A stretch of 51,054 bases of DNA from Gammaproteobacteria bacterium (GCA_009926865.1 RFOD01000015.1:1-51054); one strand, 5' to 3'; positions 17,478-25,067 are shown, counted from the first letter of the stretch. A program made the numbers and translations. Notes: generated by a model not told the origin, from the letters alone.

Positions 17478-18416
17478 TCAGGGTGAGAGTCCGGCATCGG
17501 TCGACACCACCGACGCGCGCCGTTGTGGGATCCACATGGCGAGGACACCAAAGACTAAGAAGACTAAAAGCACGCCTAGCATCGCGCCGGGGTAATTCCA
17601 AGGCTCCAACCAAATCTCCTCGTAAAATCCGTAACGTGGAAAAAATTCACCCAGGGGAATCCATAAAATCGCTTTAGTAGGAATAGCGTAGCGAATCGCG
17701 GCCATCACGCGAGTGAAATGAAATAGTTGGTAAAGCAGATAACCACCCCACAACAGCAATACAGCCAATACGCCATACGTTACAGGGTGCTGATAACCCA
17801 AGTAACGCGCATCGCCCATGAATAATGAAGCGGCGTAGCAAAACCACAGCACCGTCAAGGTTTCCATGAAGGTAATACGACCGTAGTTACGGTCGATCGC
17901 CGCCGCTTGCTGCGGCTTACCGAGATTCAAATGCAAGCGCTTTTGAAGCCAGCGAAATGCGTTACAGCGCGTATCACGATCCAATATGAAATACACCAAT
18001 ATCGCAATACATATGCCGACGGAACCTTGTATGAACAGTAGATTCATCGGCCGGCGCGCACCTTCGATATCCGCCATCGGCAAATTCAATGAGATTTCAT
18101 TGAACTTAAAGGCATATGCCGCCCAACCGGTCCACATCAATAGCGCTGATAAATAGCCGAGTAGCGTCGCGCCACTTTCTCGCGGATGACGTACGGCCAT
18201 CCACAGTAGTACCAACGAGAAAAGGCCCAGAGGGAGTAAAACCATAAACGCCTGCTCACGACCCAGTAAGCGATATGCGCCGACGCTCAAACTATGAGTG
18301 AGCGGTGTCCCCAAAAATGCCACCAACAAGGCCAAAAGGCCGATCCATGGTGGCTGATGCCAACGACTCATTGATAGGGTTCTTGTGGTCATGACTTCCC
18401 CGTTCGCATCACACAT
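17478..18416 (-). CDS. Unrecognised polytopic membrane protein
   Basis: I do not recognise this 312-residue protein. It shows about seven hydrophobic segments, for example WIGLLALLVAFLGTPLTHSL, QAFMVLLPLGLFSLVLLWMA, MNLLFIQGSVGICIAILVYF, MLGVLLVFLVFGVLAMWI. Between the last two lies a conserved-looking aromatic and acidic loop (PLGEFFPRYGFYEEIWLEPW), probably at the membrane surface. The start may be 18416 or the ATG at 18392, the latter with a GGGGAAG directly before it. It is the first gene of the left arm of the divergent cluster, 12 bases before gntR, so it is likely co-regulated with the oxygenase and transporter. It could be a carrier, a sensor or a membrane enzyme. Confidence 0.75.
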   Translation of the reverse strand: MCDANGEVMTTRTLSMSRWHQPPWIGLLALLVAFLGTPLTHSLSVGAYRLLGREQAFMVLLPLGLFSLVLLWMAVRHPRESGATLLGYLSALLMWTGWAAYAFKFNEISLNLPMADIEGARRPMNLLFIQGSVGICIAILVYFILDRDTRCNAFRWLQKRLHLNLGKPQQAAAIDRNYGRITFMETLTVLWFCYAASLFMGDARYLGYQHPVTYGVLAVLLLWGGYLLYQLFHFTRVMAAIRYAIPTKAILWIPLGEFFPRYGFYEEIWLEPWNYPGAMLGVLLVFLVFGVLAMWIPQRRASVVSTDAGLSP

Positions 18417-18421
18417 GGCAC

Positions 18422-18450
18422 TTGCAGCCCCTTTGTATTATCGATATAAC
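18422..18450 (+). promoter_or_regulatory. Predicted promoter for the binding-protein/permease operon
   Basis: A -35 TTGCAG at 18422-18427 and a -10 TATAAC at 18445-18450 are 17 bases apart, 33 bases upstream of the binding-protein gene. The -10 lies inside the near-palindrome at 18433-18452, so a bound repressor would block polymerase. A promoter for the leftward operon must lie in the same 66-base gap but is less clear. Confidence 0.5.
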
Positions 18451-18452
18451 AA
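18433..18452. promoter_or_regulatory. Near-palindromic candidate operator in the divergent promoter region
   Basis: The sequence TTGTATTATCGATATAACAA equals its own reverse complement at 16 of 20 positions. It is centred in the 66-base space between the two arms of the cluster and overlaps the predicted -10 of the rightward promoter. It shares TGTATTAT and ATATAA with the site before the Rieske gene. Such AT-rich imperfect palindromes fit GntR/HutC binding, which is inferred from context only. Confidence 0.45.
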
Positions 18453-18482
18453 TTTTTCGCCTTCGCTGCGCAAGCTTTATTC

Positions 18483-20081
18483 ATGAGTTCTAGGTACGGT
18501 CGCATGCGTTCACTGAAATATGTTTTAGCCCTTGTTTTGCTCCTCGTGGGTCTCGCTAGCGAGGTCAGCTCCGCCTCCGTGTTGGTTCGCGGTATCGGTA
18601 GCGAACCTGAGAGCTTTGATCCTCACAAGGCAGTTGGCACGTCGGCCTCAGTCATCACATACGACTTGTTTGAGGGTCTCGTGACTGTCGATGCACGCGG
18701 CGAAGTCGCGCCGGGTGCGGCTGAATCTTGGACGACCAATGCGGATCGCTCGGTATATACCTTCAAGCTTCGTCCCGGTTTGAAATGGTCAGATGGCACA
18801 GCCTTGACGGCTGAAGACTTTGTCTATTCCATGCGGCGGCTGTTGATGCCGCAGACCGCGGCGCGTTACGCCTCATTTTTGTATTTGATCAAAGGTGCAC
18901 GCGCCTATAACACGGGGCGCGGCACGGCCGAAACCGTCGCGGTTCGCGCGCCTAACCCCACCACCGTTATTTTTGAACTCGAAGCGCCGGGGCCTCAGTT
19001 TTTAGAGATTCTGACCGGAGTAGCGGCTGTTGCCGTCCCGCAACATGCGATTGAAAAGCATGGTCGCGAGTGGACCCGCCCCGGGAACCTCATATCTAAC
19101 GGGGCCTATCAATTAACGGCCTATTCGCCCAACACCTTTATTAAGGCGAAGCGCAATCCTTATTTTCACTCGCTGAATCAAGTCAAGGTCAGCGAAGTCA
19201 CCTACGTCCCCTTAGAAGATGACAATGCGAGTCTGAAGCGCTTTCAATCCGGCGAACTAGATGTCACCCAAAGATTTCCGCCAGCGCAACTCGATCGACT
19301 ACGTAAGGCTAAATCGCCGGCGCTTCGGGTATCACCAGGGCGCGGCAGTACGATGCTCGCTTTGAATACCAAGCGAGTGCCGTTTGACGACCCACGCGTT
19401 CGCAAAGCACTTGCGCTTGCGCTGGATCGCGATGTGCTAACTCAAAGAATTCTGCGGGGCACGGCTGAGCCTGCTTACTCTTTAGTGCCCACTAGCATCA
19501 GCAACTATCAGAGCGAAATCCCAGATTGGTCAAAGAAGCCTTTGACAGCGCGACAACAAGAGGCCAAAGCCTTACTGGCACAAGCGGGATATGAGCCTGG
19601 CAAGCCACTCAAATTTACCATGCAGTATTACACTGAAAGTAAAACCCGCACGTTGGCCGTCGCTATGGTATCGATGTGGCGCGCGGTTGGCGTCAATTGC
19701 GAACTGATCAACAAGGATCTCGGCGCAATTATCTCTTCGGTACAGTCCTTGAACTACGAGGTTTCACTTTATGCGTGGTACTCATCGTTTGACGATCCGG
19801 GTACTTTTCTGGATCTATTGATGACCAAAGAGCGCCGCTCAATCACCGGCTACTCGAATAGCGACTACGATGCAGCAGTACGCGCTGCCAATCGGCAGGC
19901 AGATCCTGCTTCACGCAGCAAATCCTTGGCTGCCGCTGAAACCATCTTGATGCGCGACATGCCGGTGATTCCACTCTTTTTTGCAGAGGGTCAAAAGCTG
20001 GTGGGTCCGCGGGTCGAGGGTTGGATCGAAAATAGCCGGGGTGCAAATCTGACGCGTTATCTCGCGCTCAAAGGCAGCTAA
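18483..20081 (+). CDS. Peptide/nickel-class ABC transporter substrate-binding protein (SBP_bac_5)
   Basis: This is the periplasmic receptor of the importer. The 532-residue product has a signal peptide (LKYVLALVLLLVGLASEVSSAS) and then the typical OppA/DppA pattern: GSEPESFDPHKAVGTSAS, YDLFEGLVTVDARGEVAPGAAESW, YTFKLRPGLKWSDGTALTAEDF and the later DDPRVRKALALALDRDVL. A second in-frame ATG at 18504 gives a more compact signal peptide and has AGG at suitable spacing, so either start is possible. No lipobox is visible, so it is probably soluble. The ligand cannot be deduced; the class binds peptides, but also opines, sugars, nickel chelates and other small molecules. The permease genes follow immediately. 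Confidence 0.9.
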   Translation: MSSRYGRMRSLKYVLALVLLLVGLASEVSSASVLVRGIGSEPESFDPHKAVGTSASVITYDLFEGLVTVDARGEVAPGAAESWTTNADRSVYTFKLRPGLKWSDGTALTAEDFVYSMRRLLMPQTAARYASFLYLIKGARAYNTGRGTAETVAVRAPNPTTVIFELEAPGPQFLEILTGVAAVAVPQHAIEKHGREWTRPGNLISNGAYQLTAYSPNTFIKAKRNPYFHSLNQVKVSEVTYVPLEDDNASLKRFQSGELDVTQRFPPAQLDRLRKAKSPALRVSPGRGSTMLALNTKRVPFDDPRVRKALALALDRDVLTQRILRGTAEPAYSLVPTSISNYQSEIPDWSKKPLTARQQEAKALLAQAGYEPGKPLKFTMQYYTESKTRTLAVAMVSMWRAVGVNCELINKDLGAIISSVQSLNYEVSLYAWYSSFDDPGTFLDLLMTKERRSITGYSNSDYDAAVRAANRQADPASRSKSLAAAETILMRDMPVIPLFFAEGQKLVGPRVEGWIENSRGANLTRYLALKGS

Positions 20082-20083
20082 GT

Positions 20084-21019
20084 GTGACACGCTATCTGCT
20101 CACCCGTATCGGGGTGATGGTGCCGACGTTTCTGATCATCGTCACCTTATCGTTTTTTTTGATGCGCGCAGCGCCGGGTGGGCCATTTGATGCGGACGCA
20201 CAGCTCGCGCCGGAAGTCCTTGAAAATCTTCGCGCCGCTTATGATCTCGATAAGCCGTTGTGGTCACAGTTTGGCATTTTTATTTCGGGTGTCTTCCAAG
20301 GAGATCTGGGGCCGTCCATTGGCTACCCGGACTACACCGTCTCAGAGCTCATCGCTATCGGGCTGCCGGTCAGCTTAAAGCTCGGACTCACAGCACTCAC
20401 CCTCGCAGCACTGCTGGGCACGGCACTCGGTGTCGTGGCGGCGTTGAACCAAAACCGCACCCTCGACTACGCCATCAGCACCTTGGCAATGACGGGTATT
20501 GCTGTCCCCACCTTGATCACCGCTCCGGTACTCACTCTCTTATTTGGGGTGATCCTTAAATGGCTACCGGTCGGTGGCTGGGGGGAGGGTGATTGGCGGC
20601 ATATGGTGTTACCGGTGACCGCGCTGGTGTTGCCTCAGCTAGCGATCGTGGCGCGACTCGCTCGAGGAAGCCTGCTTGAAATCTTGAATCAGCCCTTTAT
20701 TCGCACCGCACGCGCCTGTGGCTTGCCCGAATGGCGCGTAATTGGCCGACACGCGCTGCCGCCCGCACTCAGTCCACTCATCAGTTATCTCGCACCCGCC
20801 GTTGCGGGCATCATGACGGGATCGATCGTGATTGAGCAAATCTTCGGCCTACCTGGCGTTGGACGATACTTTGTTAACGGCGCACTCGGCCGCGACTATC
20901 CGTTGGTCATGGGGGTCGTGATTGTTTATGCCGCGGCGGTATTGATCATGAACCTGCTTGCGGATTTGCTGTACGGGGCTGTCGATCCTCGCTCGCGCAA
21001 ACGTATGCTTGCCTCTTGA
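20084..21019 (+). CDS. Peptide/nickel-class ABC transporter permease (OppB/DppB-like)
   Basis: The 311-residue inner-membrane permease starts with GTG two bases after the binding-protein stop. It opens with the family-typical MTRYLLTRIGVMVPTFLIIV and has APGGPFD and LGLDKPL-like elements (AAYDLDKPLWSQF), about six transmembrane helices and the EAA loop region TARACGLPEWRVIGRHALPPAL, which contacts the ATPases. It forms the translocation pore with the next gene product and is energised by the two ATPases encoded in the opposite arm. Confidence 0.92.
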   Translation: MTRYLLTRIGVMVPTFLIIVTLSFFLMRAAPGGPFDADAQLAPEVLENLRAAYDLDKPLWSQFGIFISGVFQGDLGPSIGYPDYTVSELIAIGLPVSLKLGLTALTLAALLGTALGVVAALNQNRTLDYAISTLAMTGIAVPTLITAPVLTLLFGVILKWLPVGGWGEGDWRHMVLPVTALVLPQLAIVARLARGSLLEILNQPFIRTARACGLPEWRVIGRHALPPALSPLISYLAPAVAGIMTGSIVIEQIFGLPGVGRYFVNGALGRDYPLVMGVVIVYAAAVLIMNLLADLLYGAVDPRSRKRMLAS

Positions 21020-21029
21020 GAGACCACCT

Positions 21030-21944
21030 ATGTCCGCCACTGAATCGCCCATTTCCCCCGCGCGTGACGCACTCGTACAAGCCGCCGCCGAGATTCGCGG
21101 CAAATCCTTATGGCAGGGTGCATGGGAGCGGTTTTTACAAAATCGTAGTGCGGTGTTCGGGCTTTTTTTACTCGGCGCCATCACGCTTTTTGCTCTTCTG
21201 GCGCCACTGTTGTCGCCCCACGACATGGAGGAAACTTATTGGGAGCGTATTCAAATCGCGCCTACACTAGAGGATTCACATTGGTTCGGCACAGATTCCA
21301 ACGGACGTGACCTGCTTGTTAGGGTCGCCGCAGGCGGCCAGATTTCTTTGGCTATTGGTTTAGTGACCGCGTTAACATCGCTCATTATTGGGATTCTTTA
21401 TGGAGCGATTGCTGGCTATGTCGGTGGTCGTTTAGACCAATGGATGATGCGGTTCGTCGATATCCTGTATGCGCTCCCTCTCATTTTTTTCATCATCATT
21501 TTGGTTACTGTGTTCGGTCGAAATATCATATTAGTGTTTTTAGCGATTGGATGTGTTGAATGGCTGACCATTGCACGTATTGTTCGCGGTCAAACTCTGG
21601 CAGTCAAAGAAATGGAATACATCGAATCGGCACGAGCGCTAGGAGTGCCTTTTTTTCGTATCGTGTCACGACATGTGCTACCCAATGTCATCGGGCCCGT
21701 GATCGTGTTCTCCACCTTACTCATTCCGACGGTGATTCTAGTCGAGAGCTTCTTGAGCTTTCTCGGGCTCGGCGTCCAAGAGCCGGGCACGAGTTGGGGG
21801 CTTCTGATCTCGCAGGGAACAGCCACCTTGGATGGCGCGCCTTGGTTGCTCCTGATACCTGCCGCATTTCTTGCTGCAACAATGTTTGCCTTCAATTTCA
21901 TTGGAGATGGACTTCGTGACGCTCTGGATCCCAAGTCAAAATAA
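21030..21944 (+). CDS. Peptide/nickel-class ABC transporter permease (OppC/DppC-like)
   Basis: The permease of about 304 residues follows oppB after 10 bases. The start at 21030 (MSATESPISPARD) was preferred to a longer frame beginning inside the oppB-like gene. It has the N-terminal OppC pattern (WERFLQNRSAVFGLFLLGAI, then FALLAPLLSPHD), HWFGTDSNGRDLLVRVAAGG, helices such as LGLVTALTSLIIGILYGAIAG, and the EAA loop ESARALGVPFFRIVSRHVLP. The C-terminus NFIGDGLRDALDPKSK is diagnostic for the class. Confidence 0.93.
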   Translation: MSATESPISPARDALVQAAAEIRGKSLWQGAWERFLQNRSAVFGLFLLGAITLFALLAPLLSPHDMEETYWERIQIAPTLEDSHWFGTDSNGRDLLVRVAAGGQISLAIGLVTALTSLIIGILYGAIAGYVGGRLDQWMMRFVDILYALPLIFFIIILVTVFGRNIILVFLAIGCVEWLTIARIVRGQTLAVKEMEYIESARALGVPFFRIVSRHVLPNVIGPVIVFSTLLIPTVILVESFLSFLGLGVQEPGTSWGLLISQGTATLDGAPWLLLIPAAFLAATMFAFNFIGDGLRDALDPKSK

Positions 21945-21945
21945 A

Positions 21946-22557
21946 GTGCGACGTTTTTCCACACTATTGGCCGTGCTTGGGTGGGCTGCGGTGCTGACGC
22001 AGCTTTACTTGAGTGTTGAGGCTGAAATTCGTGCGGGTCGCGGCGCAGCGTTTGGCGTACTCATGTACACCGGCTACTTCACCCTATTAACGAATATTTT
22101 TTGTGCCGCGGTAGCTTCGGCTCATGCTTGGCCAAAGAGTACTGCAAAACTCGGGGACACCCTGCGTGCTCCCTGGGTGGTGAGCGCCGCCACCTTATCA
22201 ATCGTCATGGTCGGCAGCATTTATTTCGCGCTCTTGCGAAATATGTATAACCCGCAAGGGATCAATTTTTGGGTCAATAGCACCCTGCATTACGTGATCC
22301 CCCCACTGTTTATGATTTTTTGGTGGCAAATCATCCCACGAGGAGGGCTGGTTCTCAGTGATGTGTGGCGCATGCTTACCTACCCCGTCGCCTACCTGAT
22401 ATATCTGATTGTGCGTGGCGAGGCGACGGGGTTATACCCCTACTTTTTTATCGATGTACCCCGTATTGGCTACGGTCATGCACTGACCAATGCAGCGTTA
22501 ATTTCAGGTGTTTTCGCCTTATCCGCCGTGCTCATGGTGTTTATCAAGCGGCGCTGA
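21946..22557 (+). CDS. Pr6Pr-family integral membrane protein
   Basis: The protein of about 203 residues has six predicted helices and matches the Pr6Pr membrane family as I recall it: RRFSTLLAVLGWAAVLTQLY, GYFTLLTNIFCA, a middle HYVIPPLFMIFWWQIIPRG and the C-terminal YPVAYLIYLIVRG followed by GLYPYFFIDVPRIGYG. The family has no firm function. The GTG at 21946, right after the oppC stop, gives the usual N-terminus; an ATG at 21907 overlapping oppC is the alternative and has GGAG directly before it. Its 3' end overlaps the convergent Crp-type gene by 82 bases. Confidence 0.72.
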   Translation: MRRFSTLLAVLGWAAVLTQLYLSVEAEIRAGRGAAFGVLMYTGYFTLLTNIFCAAVASAHAWPKSTAKLGDTLRAPWVVSAATLSIVMVGSIYFALLRNMYNPQGINFWVNSTLHYVIPPLFMIFWWQIIPRGGLVLSDVWRMLTYPVAYLIYLIVRGEATGLYPYFFIDVPRIGYGHALTNAALISGVFALSAVLMVFIKRR

Positions 22558-23291
22558 GGGACTCTACAGGCCCTTGCCTGCATTCGCTTGTCGGCAGTGA
22601 GCTGTGAGTGAACCGACGCCGAGATCGGCTGATAGCACTCGCAGGCATGCTGTTCGAGCTGCTGACGATGACGGACGTATATACGGCCACGGGTAGTTTC
22701 AATGGCCCCTACGGCCTGCAGTTTGCCCATCGCCTGTGTCACCCCCTCCCGTCGGACACCCAGTAATTCAGAAAGTTCTTGTTGGGTTACCTGCAGATCG
22801 TGATGTGCTGTGAGATCCTGATAAAGGAGCAAGGTTTTCGCTAATTGTTGATCGATGTAATGCAGGCGATTGCACACAGCAGATCGCGTTGCCTGTACAA
22901 AGATATGTTCCATCGCAAATCCAAGTTGTTCGACAAGCGCCGGTGAATGCGTAAATGCTGCTTTTAGCGTTGCCACATCTAGCTCCCAAACGTCACCGGC
23001 TTGGCGAACCGTTGCGAAATAAGGTGGTGCCGACCAGCCATATAACTGACATACCCCGAGGATGGCACCCGAACCGAGTATGGCCACCTCCGCGCTACGA
23101 CCGTCCGAAAGATCTGCACCTAAGGAGACGATAGCGGTGTCTAAAACATATATATTTTTTCGGGTCACTGATGAGAGATCAAGGCGTTCGCGGTGGCGAA
23201 GTGAGCGACGATGACGCTTTTGATATAGAAGCGGAAGCTCCTTTTGAATCAATTCCATGAAATCAAGATGCCGTGGCAAGCCATCGTTCAT
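22476..23291 (-). CDS. Crp/Fnr-family transcriptional regulator A
   Basis: The 271-residue protein has a cyclic-nucleotide-binding-like beta-roll in its first 130 residues (VLDTAIVSLGADL, ILGSGAILGV), a dimerisation helix and a C-terminal winged helix (VTQQELSELLGVRREGVTQAMGKLQ). No clear set of cAMP contacts or Fnr cysteine cluster is visible in the beta-roll. The region AVCNRLHYIDQQL to LEQHACECY is closely shared with regulator B at 24273-25031. A tail of about 45 residues follows ACECY, and the last 27 are encoded antisense to the end of the Pr6Pr gene. The start has AAGGAG seven bases upstream. Confidence 0.88.
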   Translation of the reverse strand: MNDGLPRHLDFMELIQKELPLLYQKRHRRSLRHRERLDLSSVTRKNIYVLDTAIVSLGADLSDGRSAEVAILGSGAILGVCQLYGWSAPPYFATVRQAGDVWELDVATLKAAFTHSPALVEQLGFAMEHIFVQATRSAVCNRLHYIDQQLAKTLLLYQDLTAHHDLQVTQQELSELLGVRREGVTQAMGKLQAVGAIETTRGRIYVRHRQQLEQHACECYQPISASVHSQLTADKRMQARACRVPQRRLINTMSTADKAKTPEINAALVSA

Positions 23292-23316
23292 CAGCGATCT
23301 CCTTCTTTGTTATGAC

Positions 23317-23344
23317 CTTATAGTGATCAATGTGTGTTTGTAAA
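23317..23344 (-). promoter_or_regulatory. Predicted promoter of Crp-type regulator A
   Basis: On the minus strand, TTTACA (23344-23339) and TATAAG (23322-23317) are 16 bases apart, about 25 bases before the start codon. A TTGATCAC sequence between them resembles half of an Fnr/Crp-type site, so autoregulation or cross-regulation is possible but unproven. Confidence 0.45.
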
Positions 23345-23386
23345 AACACGGAGTGCCTTCATTTTGAATATGAATGCATCCGAAGT

Positions 23387-23406
23387 AAGTGCGAAAGCGC
23401 ACCTAT
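23387..23406 (-). terminator. Hairpin after the diguanylate cyclase gene
   Basis: On the minus strand AGGTGCG and CGCACTT can pair (one G-U) around a four-base loop, about 11 bases after the cyclase stop. No U-tract follows, so it is at best a weak or factor-dependent terminator. Confidence 0.3.
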
Positions 23407-23416
23407 TTACAGAATA

Positions 23417-24226
23417 TTATTTTTGAGATATCGAGTGTCTCGATTGCTTGACACCGAGCATTGACCGATCTGCTTTTTTTGCGAGCGTTAATATTGAATT
23501 CATCCCAGAAAAATAGCCTTCTGCATAACCTATGCTTGCACCAAAGAATATAGAGTCTTCTCCATAACAAAGAATCATATTATCGAGTTTTTTTCTCAAG
23601 TCTTTGATGACTGTCTCTCGAAGCCATTTAGAGTGTTCCGTACTGATAACTGGTATCGTCACAATAAATTCGTCACCCCCTAATCTCGCAACGAGCCAGT
23701 CGTCGCGACGCTTAAAATAACTCTTTAAGAGACCAGCGACGCTTCTCAGAGCTTGGTCACCGATATGATGACCATAGTGATCGTTGATAGCCTTGAAGTT
23801 ATCGAGATCAATAACAAGTACCATCCATGGTGCATTTATTATTTGACGCTCGCGTGAGACCGTGCGTACATATCGACGCAGCCCGCGCCGATTCGCAATG
23901 CCGGTTAAGGGATCACAAATACTGCGCCGGTACCATCGCTCTGCATGACGTTGTGCGTACGCGATGCGCAACCACGCCCAGCCACTCCAAGCCAAGAGTA
24001 CTGCCGTCAACGCGTGTGAGGTGGCGTGAGTTGGCAGCCATGCCAATAACGCCATCTCTACCGTCAGGTCCGCGGAGAGGTGATGCGACAACGCTTCTTG
24101 CCATGATTGATAAATCGACCACAGCAAGATGAGCGTAACCACGAGGAGCGCACCAAGCGACTGGACTGCTCCCCATGCGTTCGCGAGCAACCTACTCCTC
24201 GCCATCGATGTAGCCATCGGCGACAT
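23417..24226 (-). CDS. Membrane-bound diguanylate cyclase (GGDEF)
   Basis: The protein makes cyclic di-GMP from two GTP. The 269 residues comprise two N-terminal helices (SLGALLVVTLILLWSIYQSW and ALTAVLLAWSGWAWLRIAYA) and a GGDEF domain starting CDPLTGIANRRGL, with DLDNFKAINDHYGHHIGD and the intact active site ARLGGDEFIV. The inhibitory site normally reads RxxD ending six residues before GGDEF; here the arginine is present but tryptophan takes the aspartate position (RDDW), so product inhibition is probably weak or absent. There is no separate sensor domain; the short region between the helices may sense something. It lies 46 bases downstream of Crp-type regulator B on the same strand, probably as an operon. 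Confidence 0.92.
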   Translation of the reverse strand: MSPMATSMARSRLLANAWGAVQSLGALLVVTLILLWSIYQSWQEALSHHLSADLTVEMALLAWLPTHATSHALTAVLLAWSGWAWLRIAYAQRHAERWYRRSICDPLTGIANRRGLRRYVRTVSRERQIINAPWMVLVIDLDNFKAINDHYGHHIGDQALRSVAGLLKSYFKRRDDWLVARLGGDEFIVTIPVISTEHSKWLRETVIKDLRKKLDNMILCYGEDSIFFGASIGYAEGYFSGMNSILTLAKKADRSMLGVKQSRHSISQK

Positions 24227-24272
24227 GCTGCCAAGGTTTCAGGGTGACTGCCGTAGGGGATGCCGCGAGCCA

Positions 24273-25031
24273 TCAGAGAAGAAGTCGCGGGCGCGACATG
24301 CTACTAGCCATTGGGGTTGGCGCTTGGGCCACACGCGGAGTTGCATAGCTGCGCCGCGCGGTGTCGTAGCATTCGCAAGCGCCCGCTTCGAGACCCGTAC
24401 GATCAATGATCGTAACCTGACCGCGCCGGTGACGGATCAAACCGGCTCGCTGCAAGCGACCTGCCGCCTGCGTCACCCCTTCGCGACGCACGCCTAATAA
24501 ATGCGATAAAAACTCCTGCGTAATCGCCAGCTGATTGGTGGGCAACCGATCCTGTGCCAATAAGAGCCAACGGCACAAGCGTTGATCAAGACGATGGTGG
24601 CGATTGCAAACTGCGGTCTGGGCGACCAAGCCCATTAAGGCCCAGGTGTATTGAATCAATACTTGTTGTAGCTCCGCAGAACGGAAGAACTCCCATTTGA
24701 GGGCGCGTTTATCAACCCGCAAAGCAGTCCCGGACTGCAGTACCACTGCGCGATCGGCCGATGGTTTGTCATCAAACATAGCGTCTAGACCCACCACACC
24801 TTCTCGACCAATAATCGCAAACTCTGCCGAAAAACAATCCTTGAGCACGTGGTGCATTGTTACCACGGTGGTCAAGGGAAAATACACGTGCGCAGGTTTT
24901 CGACCGACATCCGCCAACACATGTCCGTTCGTAAGCTCAACACGGTCGAGTCGCGGCATTAGTTTTCTGCGCGCTTCTTCAGGCAATTGACGAAGCAGTT
25001 CGTTACGTTCGAGATCTTCTACTAAGTTCAT
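24273..25031 (-). CDS. Crp/Fnr-family transcriptional regulator B
   Basis: The 252-residue regulator has an N-terminal helix with LLRQLPEEARRKLMPRLDRV, a beta-roll (VYFPLTTVVTMHHVL, IIGREGVVGLDAMF) and a C-terminal winged helix (ITQEFLSHLLGVRREGVTQAAGRLQRAGLI). It ends the domain with LEAGACECY, as does regulator A. The beta-roll has PLTTVV rather than a clear cAMP pocket. GGAG eight bases before the ATG supports the start. It is followed by the GGDEF gene, which suggests the two are expressed together. Target genes are not evident, although the Tad operon ends immediately upstream. Confidence 0.9.
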   Translation of the reverse strand: MNLVEDLERNELLRQLPEEARRKLMPRLDRVELTNGHVLADVGRKPAHVYFPLTTVVTMHHVLKDCFSAEFAIIGREGVVGLDAMFDDKPSADRAVVLQSGTALRVDKRALKWEFFRSAELQQVLIQYTWALMGLVAQTAVCNRHHRLDQRLCRWLLLAQDRLPTNQLAITQEFLSHLLGVRREGVTQAAGRLQRAGLIRHRRGQVTIIDRTGLEAGACECYDTARRSYATPRVAQAPTPMASSMSRPRLLL

Positions 25032-25049
25032 GCGACATTCTCCGAATTC

Positions 25050-25067
25050 TTGAGTTAACTAAGTCAA
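25050..25067. promoter_or_regulatory. Imperfect palindrome before regulator B
   Basis: TTGAGTTAACTAAGTCAA matches its reverse complement at 14 of 18 positions and lies 19 bases upstream of the regulator B start. The TTGA/TCAA ends recall Crp/Fnr sites but the spacing is 4 bases too wide for the Fnr consensus. It may be an autoregulatory operator. Confidence 0.3.

Noticed and set aside
24844-24900. CACGTG sequences in regulator B as parS candidates
   Set aside because: The flanks do not match TGTT/AACA; isolated CACGTG hexamers occur by chance.
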